Shown here in pieces: positions 1-7,240 of a stretch of DNA of 37,641 nucleotides (the first letter of the stretch is position 1; the number at the start of each line of letters is the position of its first letter). Location: assembly GCA_023667045.1 (NCBI GenBank), contig JAMPAU010000013.1:1-37641 (forward strand), in the 5' to 3' direction. The DNA is from Ruminococcus flavefaciens (lineage in GTDB: Bacteria > Bacillota > Clostridia > Oscillospirales > Ruminococcaceae). Under the pieces are notes generated by a model that did not search any database, had not been told where the DNA came from, and worked only from the letters and a program-made list of their open reading frames with translations. The translations under genes were made by a program, and so were the position numbers.

Positions 1-445
1 CTTCCATTATCGCCTGTGCAAGTCCAAGACGCTGACGCATACCGAGGGAATATTTACCGACGTGCTTTTTATTATCCGGGTCTAAGCCGACGCTCTGGAT
101 CGCGTTGCGTATCTCATTTTTTCCTATCTTCGATGTGATCCTTGAAAGAAAATATAAATTCTGATATGCACTGTAGCTGGAAATGAAGCCGGGATTTTCA
201 ATTATCACCCCGATATTTTCCGGAATTTCTATATCCTTGCCAACTACTTTGCCGTTTACTGTGATTTTTCCCGATGTAGCAGGAACAAGACCGCATATAC
301 ATTTCATCAGCATGGTTTTTCCGCTGCCGTTTCTGCCGATAAGTCCGTGAATTTTGCCTTTGCTGAATGAAACATTTATATTTGAAAGAACATTTGTTTC
401 CTTAAACTTCTTAGTAACATTTTCAATAATTATAACGTCAGACAT
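1..445 (-). CDS. ABC transporter ATP-binding protein (3' end outside window)
   Basis: About 148 N-terminal residues are visible, starting MSDVIIIENVTKKF. The Walker A loop GRNGSGKT and the ABC signature YSLGMRQRLGLAQA are both present; Walker B and the C-terminus lie beyond the left edge. The start is preceded by a strong CGGAGG site that itself overlaps the stop codon of the upstream permease gene, so the two are translationally linked. It should be the cytosolic ATPase that drives export or efflux with the two permeases encoded at 450-2052. The arrangement of one ATPase and two six-helix-type permeases behind a secreted peptide and an Agr system resembles bacteriocin export or self-immunity transporters, but the substrate is not shown by the sequence. 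Confidence 0.93.
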   Translation of the reverse strand, partial: MSDVIIIENVTKKFKETNVLSNINVSFSKGKIHGLIGRNGSGKTMLMKCICGLVPATSGKITVNGKVVGKDIEIPENIGVIIENPGFISSYSAYQNLYFLSRITSKIGKNEIRNAIQSVGLDPDNKKHVGKYSLGMRQRLGLAQAIME

Positions 446-449
446 ATTA

Positions 450-1301
450 TTACCTCCGTGAGTCAACGCTTTTTTTCTTGCTGAATATAAATGTAACTGT
501 TATTAAAGCGATGATCGCTGTCCAATAAAAGCACATACAGTATAAAAAGCTGGGATTATCAGTTTTTCCTCCAATATCAATATTATCTAATGTGATCCAT
601 GATGTAGGCGAAAATTTAAATAATTCACGATGTCCGGTATATAAAAAACAACTAAGGACAATTAACATCGAGGAGGACGCTATTCCAAGATATCTGAATT
701 TCGTAAGATAATTACAGGCGAAAATAATCATTCCCAGCAGAACGGCATTGCTCCAGGATACAACAAATGTGAACCATACTGCCTGTAAAGGAGTAAAATA
801 ATCCAGAATCAGACTTGGAACCTCAGTATAAAGGCAATTTCTCTGATAAGCTATATTGGTTTCTGATATGGTATATAGTACCTCTCCCCATTCCATTCTA
901 AAACCGCCGTATACTGATGTCATGAGGAGTGAAAAAACTAAAATAAACAGATAGTATATGGCGCTTGCGATGAAGATATATAAAATTTGCCCCAGAAGCC
1001 ATTTTCGTCGTCCTGATCTTATGTAAACATACACCTGATTATCGTCAATAAACGGTGCGTTGCAAAACAGAAGAATTATCGGGATAGTAAACAGAAGCTT
1101 TGTATAAAATTGTGAATACATAAACGGAAAGATCCATACCGGAACACTTGCTCCAAGAAACGAAGAGATATTTTTCATATCATCAATATATATCTGAATT
1201 ATTATCAATAAAAGTATTGCTACACTCCATATGCGGTAGTCCTTGCCCCATTTTCTGAGATTCTGCATACATATAGAAAAGATGATCTTACACGATTTCA
1301 T
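450..1301 (-). CDS. ABC transporter permease (first of two)
   Basis: A 283-residue integral membrane protein with about six hydrophobic segments, beginning after a short basic N-terminus (MKSCKIIF). There is no signal peptide and no soluble domain, as expected for an ABC-2 type permease subunit. The start has a good AGGAGG site, and the first codons overlap the end of the preceding permease gene by 14 nt. Its stop codon TAA overlaps the ribosome-binding site of the ATPase gene. This is the pattern of an obligately co-translated transporter. The substrate is unknown; a role in immunity to, or export of, a peptide made nearby is an inference from position. Confidence 0.82.
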   Translation of the reverse strand: MKSCKIIFSICMQNLRKWGKDYRIWSVAILLLIIIQIYIDDMKNISSFLGASVPVWIFPFMYSQFYTKLLFTIPIILLFCNAPFIDDNQVYVYIRSGRRKWLLGQILYIFIASAIYYLFILVFSLLMTSVYGGFRMEWGEVLYTISETNIAYQRNCLYTEVPSLILDYFTPLQAVWFTFVVSWSNAVLLGMIIFACNYLTKFRYLGIASSSMLIVLSCFLYTGHRELFKFSPTSWITLDNIDIGGKTDNPSFLYCMCFYWTAIIALITVTFIFSKKKSVDSRR

Positions 1302-2052
1302 TAGCTATCCTCCTTTTCACTATCTTGGCAAATATAAATCCCCATAATACTGTTAATACCGTGAATACGGCTATTATGTAAATAAAAGAAAAAACAGCGT
1401 TATCAGACATTATGCGGGACAGTGATAAATACCACAGATTAAAATTATCTGGAAGCTGCATGGTAACTCTTTCCAACAGATAGCTTGCAATAAATGGTGT
1501 GCAGGCTGATACGAATGGGTCAGGGAACAGTGCTGCTAACGCCAGACCGCTTATTGACCACATTGCGCAGCTGAATGAAAATATAAATATCCTGGTAAGT
1601 AAATATAATATCGGAGCTCCTTTATCTATCATTATTCCGAAAGGCGGTATTTTCGGATTCGGGTCAAATTCATATAAAGGAAGCTGAAATGAGTATATGA
1701 ACATAAAAAGCGTCATAGCAATAAATACTACCGCAAAAGCAGTTATGAAGCAGAAGAATATATTCGCTGTTATATATCTTCCGCTTGAACTTCTTAAAAC
1801 ACAGTTGTTTGTAACGTTGCTTTTCCATTCGTTTGCAAAGTTTACTGCAAACGGCAAGGCAGCAAAAACAGTAATGACTTTTCTGAATGCGTCTATATCG
1901 AGAAGTATATTGATTTCCGTAACAATATCAGCACCAGAAAAATTTCCTATATAGTGTTCCATCATTCTTATTGAGCATATAAGAAGAACTCCTGCAATGC
2001 TTAAATAGAACAGTGCTGAATGAAGTATCTTGTATATATAAGCTTTTATCAT
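1288..2052 (-). CDS. ABC transporter permease (second of two)
   Basis: A 254-residue polytopic membrane protein starting MIKAYIYKILHSALFY, with about six hydrophobic stretches. A GTG 21 nt further upstream is in frame, but the AGGAG site sits at the right distance from the ATG at 2052, so that start is preferred. It follows the lipoprotein gene by about 27 nt and overlaps the next permease gene by 14 nt. The two permeases are similar in size but diverged, which suggests a heterodimeric membrane part for the ATPase at 1-445. Confidence 0.8.
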   Translation of the reverse strand: MIKAYIYKILHSALFYLSIAGVLLICSIRMMEHYIGNFSGADIVTEINILLDIDAFRKVITVFAALPFAVNFANEWKSNVTNNCVLRSSSGRYITANIFFCFITAFAVVFIAMTLFMFIYSFQLPLYEFDPNPKIPPFGIMIDKGAPILYLLTRIFIFSFSCAMWSISGLALAALFPDPFVSACTPFIASYLLERVTMQLPDNFNLWYLSLSRIMSDNAVFSFIYIIAVFTVLTVLWGFIFAKIVKRRIANEIV

Positions 2053-2078
2053 AAATATCGCTCCTGTTAACACAAGTT

Positions 2079-3194
2079 CTAAAATATCTCGCCGCTCTGG
2101 ACATCGACATAATTATAGCTTATACGTGTTCCTACATCGGGATATTCAGATTTTAATGTAAATTCCCATACAGGTATATACGTCTGTGATATAATTCTGC
2201 TGTTTTCCTTTTTTATGTACGACATCTTGCAGTCAACTATCTGAACCGGATCATCAATAACCATTCTTTCATATTTGTCAATAACCATATTCAGCGCCTG
2301 CTCTGCGTCATATTGCATATCTATACTTTTTTCCTCTATTGTTGAAGCGTCGATCATGTCGTCGCAGGAAAGCTGTATCAATTTATCATTTCTGATTATT
2401 GCAGTAATGCTTACCTCTCTGGAAATTGAAAATTCTATGTCATTGTATACAACAGGGTACACTAAAATATAGCATTGCTGCTCCTCTGTCCATTTTCCCA
2501 GCGGATCGCCGTGCTTATCAAAGAAACCGCCGTATGAGTCAGCATAATTATTTGCGTCCTCAGCAGTTATTGAAAAAATATCCGGCTCACCGTAATTATC
2601 AATTCCAATTTCTTTCAGATATGACTCTACAATATTTTTTGCTTCCGCTCTTGAAAAATCATCAAATTCAACAGAACTGAATATCTCATTCATATCATGA
2701 TAAAATGTAGCGGAATAAATGAAGGAATAAGAATAACCGCTCCTTGCAAGAAAGTCATCGTAGGTCACAAAGCCTGGCTCATATATCAATCGCTTTTCAT
2801 TTTCAGTTTCATAATAAATTCTTGTGTAACCCTCGCTAAGGTCGCTTTCGGATTCGAGCAGGGATGTATTCTCTTCTTCGTTCAGAAAAATGTCAACTAA
2901 CTTATCAGGCTCAAACTCTTTTCTGTTGACACGAAATTCTTTAATAGAATCCAAATCGTATTCCGGCAGTGTCAGAGAGACCTTGACGTTTTCAAGATCA
3001 AGCTCGATATTTCCTGAACTTTCAGAAGCAGACTCCGTTCTGTCCGAAGAGGTACCGTCCTGGAATTTTTCAATATTTCCGACATAATCTGAAATATTTT
3101 CCTGATCTGCTCTTTTATCGCCGGTAGGATAACAACCAGTAAGAGCAGATATGGCGGAAACTGCTGTCACAAGGTATAATGGTGCTTTTTTCAT
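2079..3194 (-). CDS. Lipoprotein of unknown function
   Basis: A 371-residue protein with a lipoprotein signal peptide: basic MKKAP, a hydrophobic stretch, then the lipobox LTGC with the modified Cys at about residue 21. A Ser/Glu-rich linker follows, then a mixed alpha/beta region that I cannot assign to a family with confidence. It should be anchored on the outer face of the membrane. The gene sits between the small secreted protein and the ABC permeases and has a clear AAGGAGC site. An accessory or immunity role for the ABC system is plausible from context only. Confidence 0.75.
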   Translation of the reverse strand: MKKAPLYLVTAVSAISALTGCYPTGDKRADQENISDYVGNIEKFQDGTSSDRTESASESSGNIELDLENVKVSLTLPEYDLDSIKEFRVNRKEFEPDKLVDIFLNEEENTSLLESESDLSEGYTRIYYETENEKRLIYEPGFVTYDDFLARSGYSYSFIYSATFYHDMNEIFSSVEFDDFSRAEAKNIVESYLKEIGIDNYGEPDIFSITAEDANNYADSYGGFFDKHGDPLGKWTEEQQCYILVYPVVYNDIEFSISREVSITAIIRNDKLIQLSCDDMIDASTIEEKSIDMQYDAEQALNMVIDKYERMVIDDPVQIVDCKMSYIKKENSRIISQTYIPVWEFTLKSEYPDVGTRISYNYVDVQSGEIF

Positions 3195-3218
3195 AAGATG
3201 CTCCTTAATATTTTATTT

Positions 3219-3259
3219 TCTCCAACAGGTATGGAGCAATGCTCCATACCTGTTGGAGA
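3219..3259. promoter_or_regulatory. Perfect 20-bp palindrome hairpin between secreted-protein and lipoprotein genes
   Basis: The 20 bases at 3219-3238 are exactly complementary in reverse to 3240-3259, with one unpaired central base. As RNA this is an extremely stable hairpin in the 94-nt gap between two co-directional genes. Neither strand carries a U-run after the stem, so it is not a standard intrinsic terminator. A likely role is to protect the 3' end of the short upstream message or to reduce read-through, so that the secreted protein is made in excess over the lipoprotein and transporter. Confidence 0.7.
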
Positions 3260-3288
3260 TCAGGACTCATATAGCATATTCATAATAA

Positions 3289-3720
3289 TTATGAATACCA
3301 GTAACCATTGGCTGTCGTTCCGCTATATCCGGCGTATGCGTATATGTAACTGGACTTGCCAGCAGCATACCACATTGTGTATGGTATCTGATAACTGCTG
3401 TTATAGCCTGTAATCGAAGAAATTGTTTTTGTGTTGCTGATTTTGTCTGCTGTCAGTGGTGTTCCGTCATTGTTGTTGCTTTTGTAAAGCGTAAAATAAG
3501 CAGGAGCTATGGAAGAAACCGAACCGCTTATCGTGTGGATGTAAGCAACCTGTTCATTGTCGTCCTTTGGATTTCCATAGGACCACTGATGTCCGCCTTT
3601 ATCACCAAGTGTGAACCAAAATTCATGATTGGCAGCAAAGGCATTCACCCCAACCATACCAACAGCAAGCGAAGCGACAGCCATAACAGCGGCGAGAGAT
3701 CTTTTAAACATATTTTTCAT
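3289..3720 (-). CDS. Small secreted protein, candidate peptide bacteriocin or signal
   Basis: The predicted precursor has 143 residues, using the ATG at 3720 behind a GAAAGGA site; an in-frame ATG at 3738 overlaps that site and is less likely. A Sec signal peptide is clear: MKNMFKRS, a hydrophobic core, and a likely cleavage in NAFAA/NHEFW. The mature part of about 113 residues has no Cys, is rich in Tyr, Trp, Ser and Gly, and ends GYWYS, suggesting a small beta-rich extracellular protein. It resembles in size and composition the DUF2712-type secreted proteins found beside ABC transporters, but I cannot confirm that family. It lies just downstream of agrDB and upstream of the ABC exporter, so quorum control is likely. 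Confidence 0.78.
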   Translation of the reverse strand: MKNMFKRSLAAVMAVASLAVGMVGVNAFAANHEFWFTLGDKGGHQWSYGNPKDDNEQVAYIHTISGSVSSIAPAYFTLYKSNNNDGTPLTADKISNTKTISSITGYNSSYQIPYTMWYAAGKSSYIYAYAGYSGTTANGYWYS

Positions 3721-3832
3721 AAATAAACATCCTTTCATATACGCTTGTCAGTCTGAGAATAAAACCATATATAATATAGTGATTTTAGAGACTCAAAAAG
3801 ACGAAGCTTTTTAATATTTTTTTGTTTTAACG

Positions 3833-4432
3833 TTAACGATTATGAGTCTTTTTTTCTGTACAAATGCTCTGTTTCAGCTTTCCGGCTGCAAGCAGTACAG
3901 CATCCGTAATAATGAAGATCAGCTCATTTGAAGCGATCGTCCAGTCACAATTGCGGCTCAGGATAAAGAATACAAGGTCAAAAATTAACAGTGTGCAAAG
4001 AATTATCCTGTTACGCTTTCGCTGCATTTCGTTCAGAGGGTTATTCTCGTTTATCAGCGGCGCCAATACCAATATAACGAGTACGGAAACTGCTCCGATT
4101 ATTTTCCCCGTATTGAATGTATAAAGCAGCGGTACAAGCTTTGAGGCTGCAATCGATATTCCGAACATTATCGTTGATAAGATAAAACAGCGTTCGCTCG
4201 TTTCAGCGTGGTATCCTCCGGAAAACAACCTCACCGGGAGGAAAAATATCAGATATGCCGCAAAGTTTATCATTTCGCCGCAGAGCAGACTGATTATTAA
4301 AAATGTAATCAGAAGTCCGCCGTTAAGCAGGATAACTTCAAGACCGTATATGTAGATCTCACGCTTTTCAATTTCGACTATCTTATTCTTTATCAACAGG
4401 AATGTGATGTCTTCGGCAAGGTTTCGGAACAC
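3833..4432 (-). CDS. agrB: AgrB-like membrane peptidase that processes the autoinducer precursor
   Basis: The 199-residue product has the AgrB hallmark GGYHAETSERCF: catalytic His at residue 75 and Cys at residue 82 with the usual spacing, preceded by RLFSGG. Several membrane helices follow and the tail is basic. AgrB proteins cut the C-terminal tail off AgrD and form the cyclic (thio)lactone at the inner membrane face. The start is GTG at 4432, 10 nt after the agrD stop and behind a TGAGG site; no ATG in this frame fits better. The order agrD then agrB is the reverse of the classic staphylococcal order. Confidence 0.93.
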   Translation of the reverse strand: MFRNLAEDITFLLIKNKIVEIEKREIYIYGLEVILLNGGLLITFLIISLLCGEMINFAAYLIFFLPVRLFSGGYHAETSERCFILSTIMFGISIAASKLVPLLYTFNTGKIIGAVSVLVILVLAPLINENNPLNEMQRKRNRIILCTLLIFDLVFFILSRNCDWTIASNELIFIITDAVLLAAGKLKQSICTEKKTHNR

Positions 4433-4442
4433 TCGTCATACC

Positions 4443-4580
4443 TCACTTTTTCTTGTTGGACTTGATGAGAGCTTTGGGCGTCCTGGGCTGATACAGACCA
4501 AGAATCGATGTTGTCTCACTTGAAACATTTGCCACACTCTCAATTGTCTTTCTGACAACGTCAATGATTCTCTTTTTCAT
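4443..4580 (-). CDS. agrD: AgrD-like autoinducer precursor with Ser at the ring position
   Basis: A 45-residue peptide starting MKKRIIDVVRKTIESV, with a strong GGGAGG site 7 nt from this ATG (another ATG at 4586 is too close to the site). It has the AgrD layout: a basic amphipathic N-terminal helix, a short central signal segment, and a charged tail beginning YQPRTPKAL, which matches the tail of clostridial AgrD peptides. Where those have Cys five residues before the tail, this one has Ser: TTSILGL then YQP. The mature signal is therefore predicted to be a lactone closed between Ser and the Leu carboxylate. There is no Cys in the whole peptide. It is directly followed by agrB. Confidence 0.85.
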   Translation of the reverse strand: MKKRIIDVVRKTIESVANVSSETTSILGLYQPRTPKALIKSNKKK

Positions 4581-4612
4581 CTTCATTCCTCCCTTCCTGA
4601 CCTTGTGATTGT

Positions 4613-4682
4613 ATTATAACACATCAGGAACGGTTTGTGTAAAAATTTGCACGAATGGTATGTTTTTTAGCACAAATGGTAT
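4613..4682 (-). promoter_or_regulatory. agrD promoter with paired direct-repeat operator (likely AgrA site)
   Basis: A perfect -10 hexamer TATAAT lies at 4613-4618 on the minus strand, about 33 nt before the agrD start. There is no good -35 box. Just upstream of where it would be are two direct repeats, ATACCATTTGTGC (4670-4682) and ATACCATTCGTGC (4649-4661), whose starts are 21 bp apart, or two helical turns. Paired direct repeats at this spacing directly upstream of a weak -35 are typical of activation by LytTR regulators such as AgrA. The 149-bp gap after agrC therefore looks like an autoinduced promoter for agrD-agrB and perhaps the genes beyond. Confidence 0.72.
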
Positions 4683-4735
4683 TTATTTACATATTTTAAC
4701 TGTAAAATACAGCTTTTTACTCAAAATTCAAGTAA

Positions 4736-6022
4736 TCACATCGGAATCATAACGTTGGCGTTAAACACATTATTTTTATGTACAACAGAAAATTCTCCGT
4801 TGTAATGTCTGATTATGTGTCTCACGGAATGAAGCCCTATACCATGAAGCTTCTTGTCAGACTTTATGGTTTCAAGAGAAATTTCAGTTTTTGTACACTT
4901 GTTTGAAATCGAAATTACAAGGAAATTTTCAACTTGTTTTATCTTAACTTCAATAAACGGCTTTTCTTCATCTGCCGACGCTTCAAGTGCGTTGTCCAGC
5001 AGACTTCCGAGAATTGATGCAAAATGCTCCGAGGCAACTTTACAGTTTTCTGGAATCTCAGCGTTTATAATGAACGTTATACCGCTGTTTTCAGCCATTT
5101 TCTGCTTGATATACAGAATTGAATCAACCGTGTCATTACCTGTTTTATAATAGAAAAGCTTCTTTCCGAGCAAATCGTTCTGCTTCTCAAGATAACGTTT
5201 GATCCCGTCCATATCATCGTGTTCGGCAAGCGACATAAGGTCAATGATCTGGTGCTTGAAATCGTGAAGCTTTTGCTGCCATATTTCAAATATCTGTTCT
5301 GTTTCTTCCATTGACTGTTCAAGCATTTCATTTTTCAGCGTGGTCAGTTTCAATTGCTGCTGGTCTTCATAGTGAGTTGTAAGCTTGAATGCTCCGAAGA
5401 AAATAACGATTATCAGAAACAGCATCATGAAGAAAAACAAGGTTGAAACGTAAGAATTCACAGACTCATTCTGAATATCAATGAAAGTTACAGTTACGGT
5501 CAAGGCAAGCATTATAGCTGTAACTCCAAATAAAATAATGAAATATTTCTTTTGTATAGCGCCTTTTTTGGAAAGCAGTCTGTTTAGAATAACCGTCAGG
5601 AACATAAGAAAAATTTTTGACGCTGCCAACGCTACAAGTCGGTACAGCGACATCTCTTCATAAATATCGGCGGTCGGAATATGAAACGCATAAGACAGCA
5701 TACTGACGATAATTCCATCAGTCATAGCGATCAGAAGCAGATATATCAACGACCAGATAACCGCCTTAATTTTGCTTTTAGGATAAACTGCTATCTGCAA
5801 TAATGCAATAGAAACAAATCCAATGACCGCTGATATGGGCGAATACAGCTTTATGTGATTGGTCGCCAATATTAAAGCGGCAGCGATCATAGACGCAAAT
5901 ATACGTCGAAATAACTTTTTATTCGGGTTTGAATTCTCGATAAATGTTCTACAGAAAATTGTGCTAAGAAAGAATTCTGCAAATGTCGCTCCGTATTCGG
6001 CTATCCAATATATCCGGCTCAT
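4736..6022 (-). CDS. agrC: AgrC-like sensor histidine kinase
   Basis: 428 residues. The first 215 or so form six to seven membrane helices for peptide sensing. The cytosolic half has a dimerisation region with the phospho-accepting His in KLHDFKHQ (His 253), an N box LLDNALEA (Asn 344) and a G box HGIGL (393-397), as in the GHKL/HATPase_c_5 group of AgrC kinases. Its start codon overlaps the agrA stop in an ATGA tetranucleotide, so it is coupled to the regulator it should phosphorylate. The neighbouring agrD-agrB supply the ligand. Confidence 0.92.
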   Translation of the reverse strand: MSRIYWIAEYGATFAEFFLSTIFCRTFIENSNPNKKLFRRIFASMIAAALILATNHIKLYSPISAVIGFVSIALLQIAVYPKSKIKAVIWSLIYLLLIAMTDGIIVSMLSYAFHIPTADIYEEMSLYRLVALAASKIFLMFLTVILNRLLSKKGAIQKKYFIILFGVTAIMLALTVTVTFIDIQNESVNSYVSTLFFFMMLFLIIVIFFGAFKLTTHYEDQQQLKLTTLKNEMLEQSMEETEQIFEIWQQKLHDFKHQIIDLMSLAEHDDMDGIKRYLEKQNDLLGKKLFYYKTGNDTVDSILYIKQKMAENSGITFIINAEIPENCKVASEHFASILGSLLDNALEASADEEKPFIEVKIKQVENFLVISISNKCTKTEISLETIKSDKKLHGIGLHSVRHIIRHYNGEFSVVHKNNVFNANVMIPM

Positions 6023-6738
6023 AACATCTCACCCCAGATATTCAGTATCTGCTGCTTCACTTCGCTGAATTTTCTTCTGCTGACAAGAAGCTGTTCATCA
6101 TTTTTCAGAATCAGCAGGCAGTTTTGCATATTCTTCACATAATCCGTATTTACAACGCAGCTTCTGTGTATCATAATAAAGCTTTCTTTATTTATAAGCT
6201 GGTGCAGTTCGGCAATGGAGCGTCTTGCGTGAATGCAGCTTCCGTTTTTCAGGTAAACGTAAGTCTTGTGCTTTTCTGCTTCAAAATACATTATTTCAGA
6301 AACCATGACAGCCTTTTCCCCATCCTCAGTGTAGAAAATTATCTGCTTGTCGCTGCTGATTTCAAGAACATTTACAGCCGCCTGAATTGCTATGGGCATT
6401 TCCGTTTCAAGCCGTATCTTCCGTATATATCTGAACGGCTGAAATTCTATCGCCTTGAAAACAAATTCTTCATGTGCTGACAGAAAAATTATTATCAGCT
6501 CCGTATTTTCTGCCCGTATTCGTTCAGCGAGTTCAAGTCCCGATATTTTTGGCATATCTATATCAAGTATCAGGATGTCCACGGGTTCTTTACTTACAAG
6601 CAGCATATGTTCAACCTCTGCGGCATCTGAGCAGATGTCGAACTCAGTCTTGACGTGTAATTCCTGTGTAGTTCGCTTTATTACTTCTTTTGCAGCCAAT
6701 GCGTCGGATTCACAGTCGTCGCATATTATTATTCTCAT
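6019..6738 (-). CDS. agrA: AgrA-like response regulator with LytTR DNA-binding domain
   Basis: 239 residues. The N-terminal receiver has the acidic pair DD at residues 7-8 and the phosphorylatable Asp in LILDIDMP (Asp 59). The C-terminal half, from about 130, is a LytTR domain with the conserved region YFEAEKHKTYVYLKNG, the segment FIMIHRSCVVN and a basic end. It starts behind AGGAGG and a good promoter. It is expected to activate the agrD promoter through the paired repeats at 4649-4682. As first gene of the module it is transcribed separately from the T7SS locus, from which it is isolated by several hairpins. Confidence 0.93.
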   Translation of the reverse strand: MRIIICDDCESDALAAKEVIKRTTQELHVKTEFDICSDAAEVEHMLLVSKEPVDILILDIDMPKISGLELAERIRAENTELIIIFLSAHEEFVFKAIEFQPFRYIRKIRLETEMPIAIQAAVNVLEISSDKQIIFYTEDGEKAVMVSEIMYFEAEKHKTYVYLKNGSCIHARRSIAELHQLINKESFIMIHRSCVVNTDYVKNMQNCLLILKNDEQLLVSRRKFSEVKQQILNIWGEML

Positions 6739-6761
6739 GTCTTCACGCCTCCTTTTTAATT

Positions 6762-6790
6762 ATTTTACCATATTTATACTGTTTTTGCAA
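6762..6790 (-). promoter_or_regulatory. agrA-agrC promoter
   Basis: On the minus strand a -35 box TTGCAA (6785-6790) is followed after exactly 17 bp by a -10 box TAAAAT (6762-6767). Transcription would start near 6755, and the agrA ATG follows at 6738 behind AGGAGG. This is a plausible vegetative promoter giving basal AgrA and AgrC. Confidence 0.65.
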
Positions 6791-6822
6791 GAATTATTTT
6801 CAATATAACTAATATGGCAAAT

Positions 6823-6859
6823 AAAAACCTCCGCGGAATCGAATTCTGCGGAGGTTTTT
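6823..6859. terminator. Bidirectional hairpin terminator between T7SS locus and agrA
   Basis: The arms AAAAACCTCCGC (6823-6834) and GCGGAGGTTTTT (6848-6859) form a 12-bp stem with an A-run on one side and a T-run on the other, so it can work in both directions. It lies upstream of the agrA promoter and would stop leftward read-through from the T7SS genes. Confidence 0.75.
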
Positions 6860-6895
6860 CTATATAGTCCGGAGGTGGCATATCCCTATTTTATC

Positions 6896-7051
6896 CAAAG
6901 AAACGGCAAACTCCAAAGAAACGCAAATCATGCAACCACCCTGAAAAAATGCAACCATAGAAGCAATCGTTTCGTTGTACTCGGCTATCGTTTCTTTCCT
7001 CTGATTATTTCGTACAAAGAAACGATATACCCATTAGCTGCCGTTTCTTTG
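6896..7051. repeat. Cluster of CAAAGAAACG words in both orientations
   Basis: The 10-mer CAAAGAAACG occurs exactly at 6896-6905, 6914-6923 and 7015-7024, and as its reverse complement CGTTTCTTTG at 7042-7051. Near copies lie at 6966-6975 and 6989-6998. This non-coding stretch between 6860 and 7090 holds no convincing gene. The words could be binding sites for a regulator or the remains of a small mobile element. Confidence 0.6.
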
Positions 7052-7087
7052 AGTCCCGAAAACTACGCTGTTTCGGCTTTTGAGGCA

Positions 7088-7129
7088 AAATAAAAAACGC
7101 AACGATTTTTGTATCAATCGCTGCGTTTT
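7088..7129 (-). terminator. Intrinsic terminator at the end of the T7SS locus
   Basis: On the minus strand AAAACGCA-CGATT pairs with AATCG-TGCGTTTT (arms 7116-7129 and 7094-7107, with one mismatch and an 8-nt loop). It is followed by a run rich in U, GCGTTTTTTATTTT. It sits about 110 nt after the stop of the giant surface-protein gene and is the best terminator for the operon. Confidence 0.7.
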
Positions 7130-7158
7130 GATATGGCTAAAGACTGCAATTTTGATAC

Positions 7159-7190
7159 AATGCACCCTTTCCGCTTGAAAAGGGTGCATT
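7159..7190. terminator. Second hairpin downstream of the T7SS locus
   Basis: A perfect 12-bp stem, AATGCACCCTTT with AAAGGGTGCATT, around an 8-nt loop. It has no long U-run on either strand, so alone it would be a weak terminator. It lies between the giant gene and the U-rich terminator at 7088-7129 and may act as a message-end stabiliser. Confidence 0.55.
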
Positions 7191-7240
7191 GTTGTTTTGG
7201 TAAAGCTATCGTTTAAGGATTGAAATACAAGATACCAACC

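Noticed and set aside
3289-3720. Lactococcin 972-type bacteriocin
   Set aside because: Size, signal peptide and neighbouring ABC genes are similar, but I do not see the family's conserved residues in the mature part.
6875-7093. Plus-strand open frame of 72 codons in the agr/T7SS gap
   Set aside because: Starts with GTG too close to GGAGG, its sequence is made of the CAAAGAAACG words, and it overlaps the operon terminator; no protein-like features.
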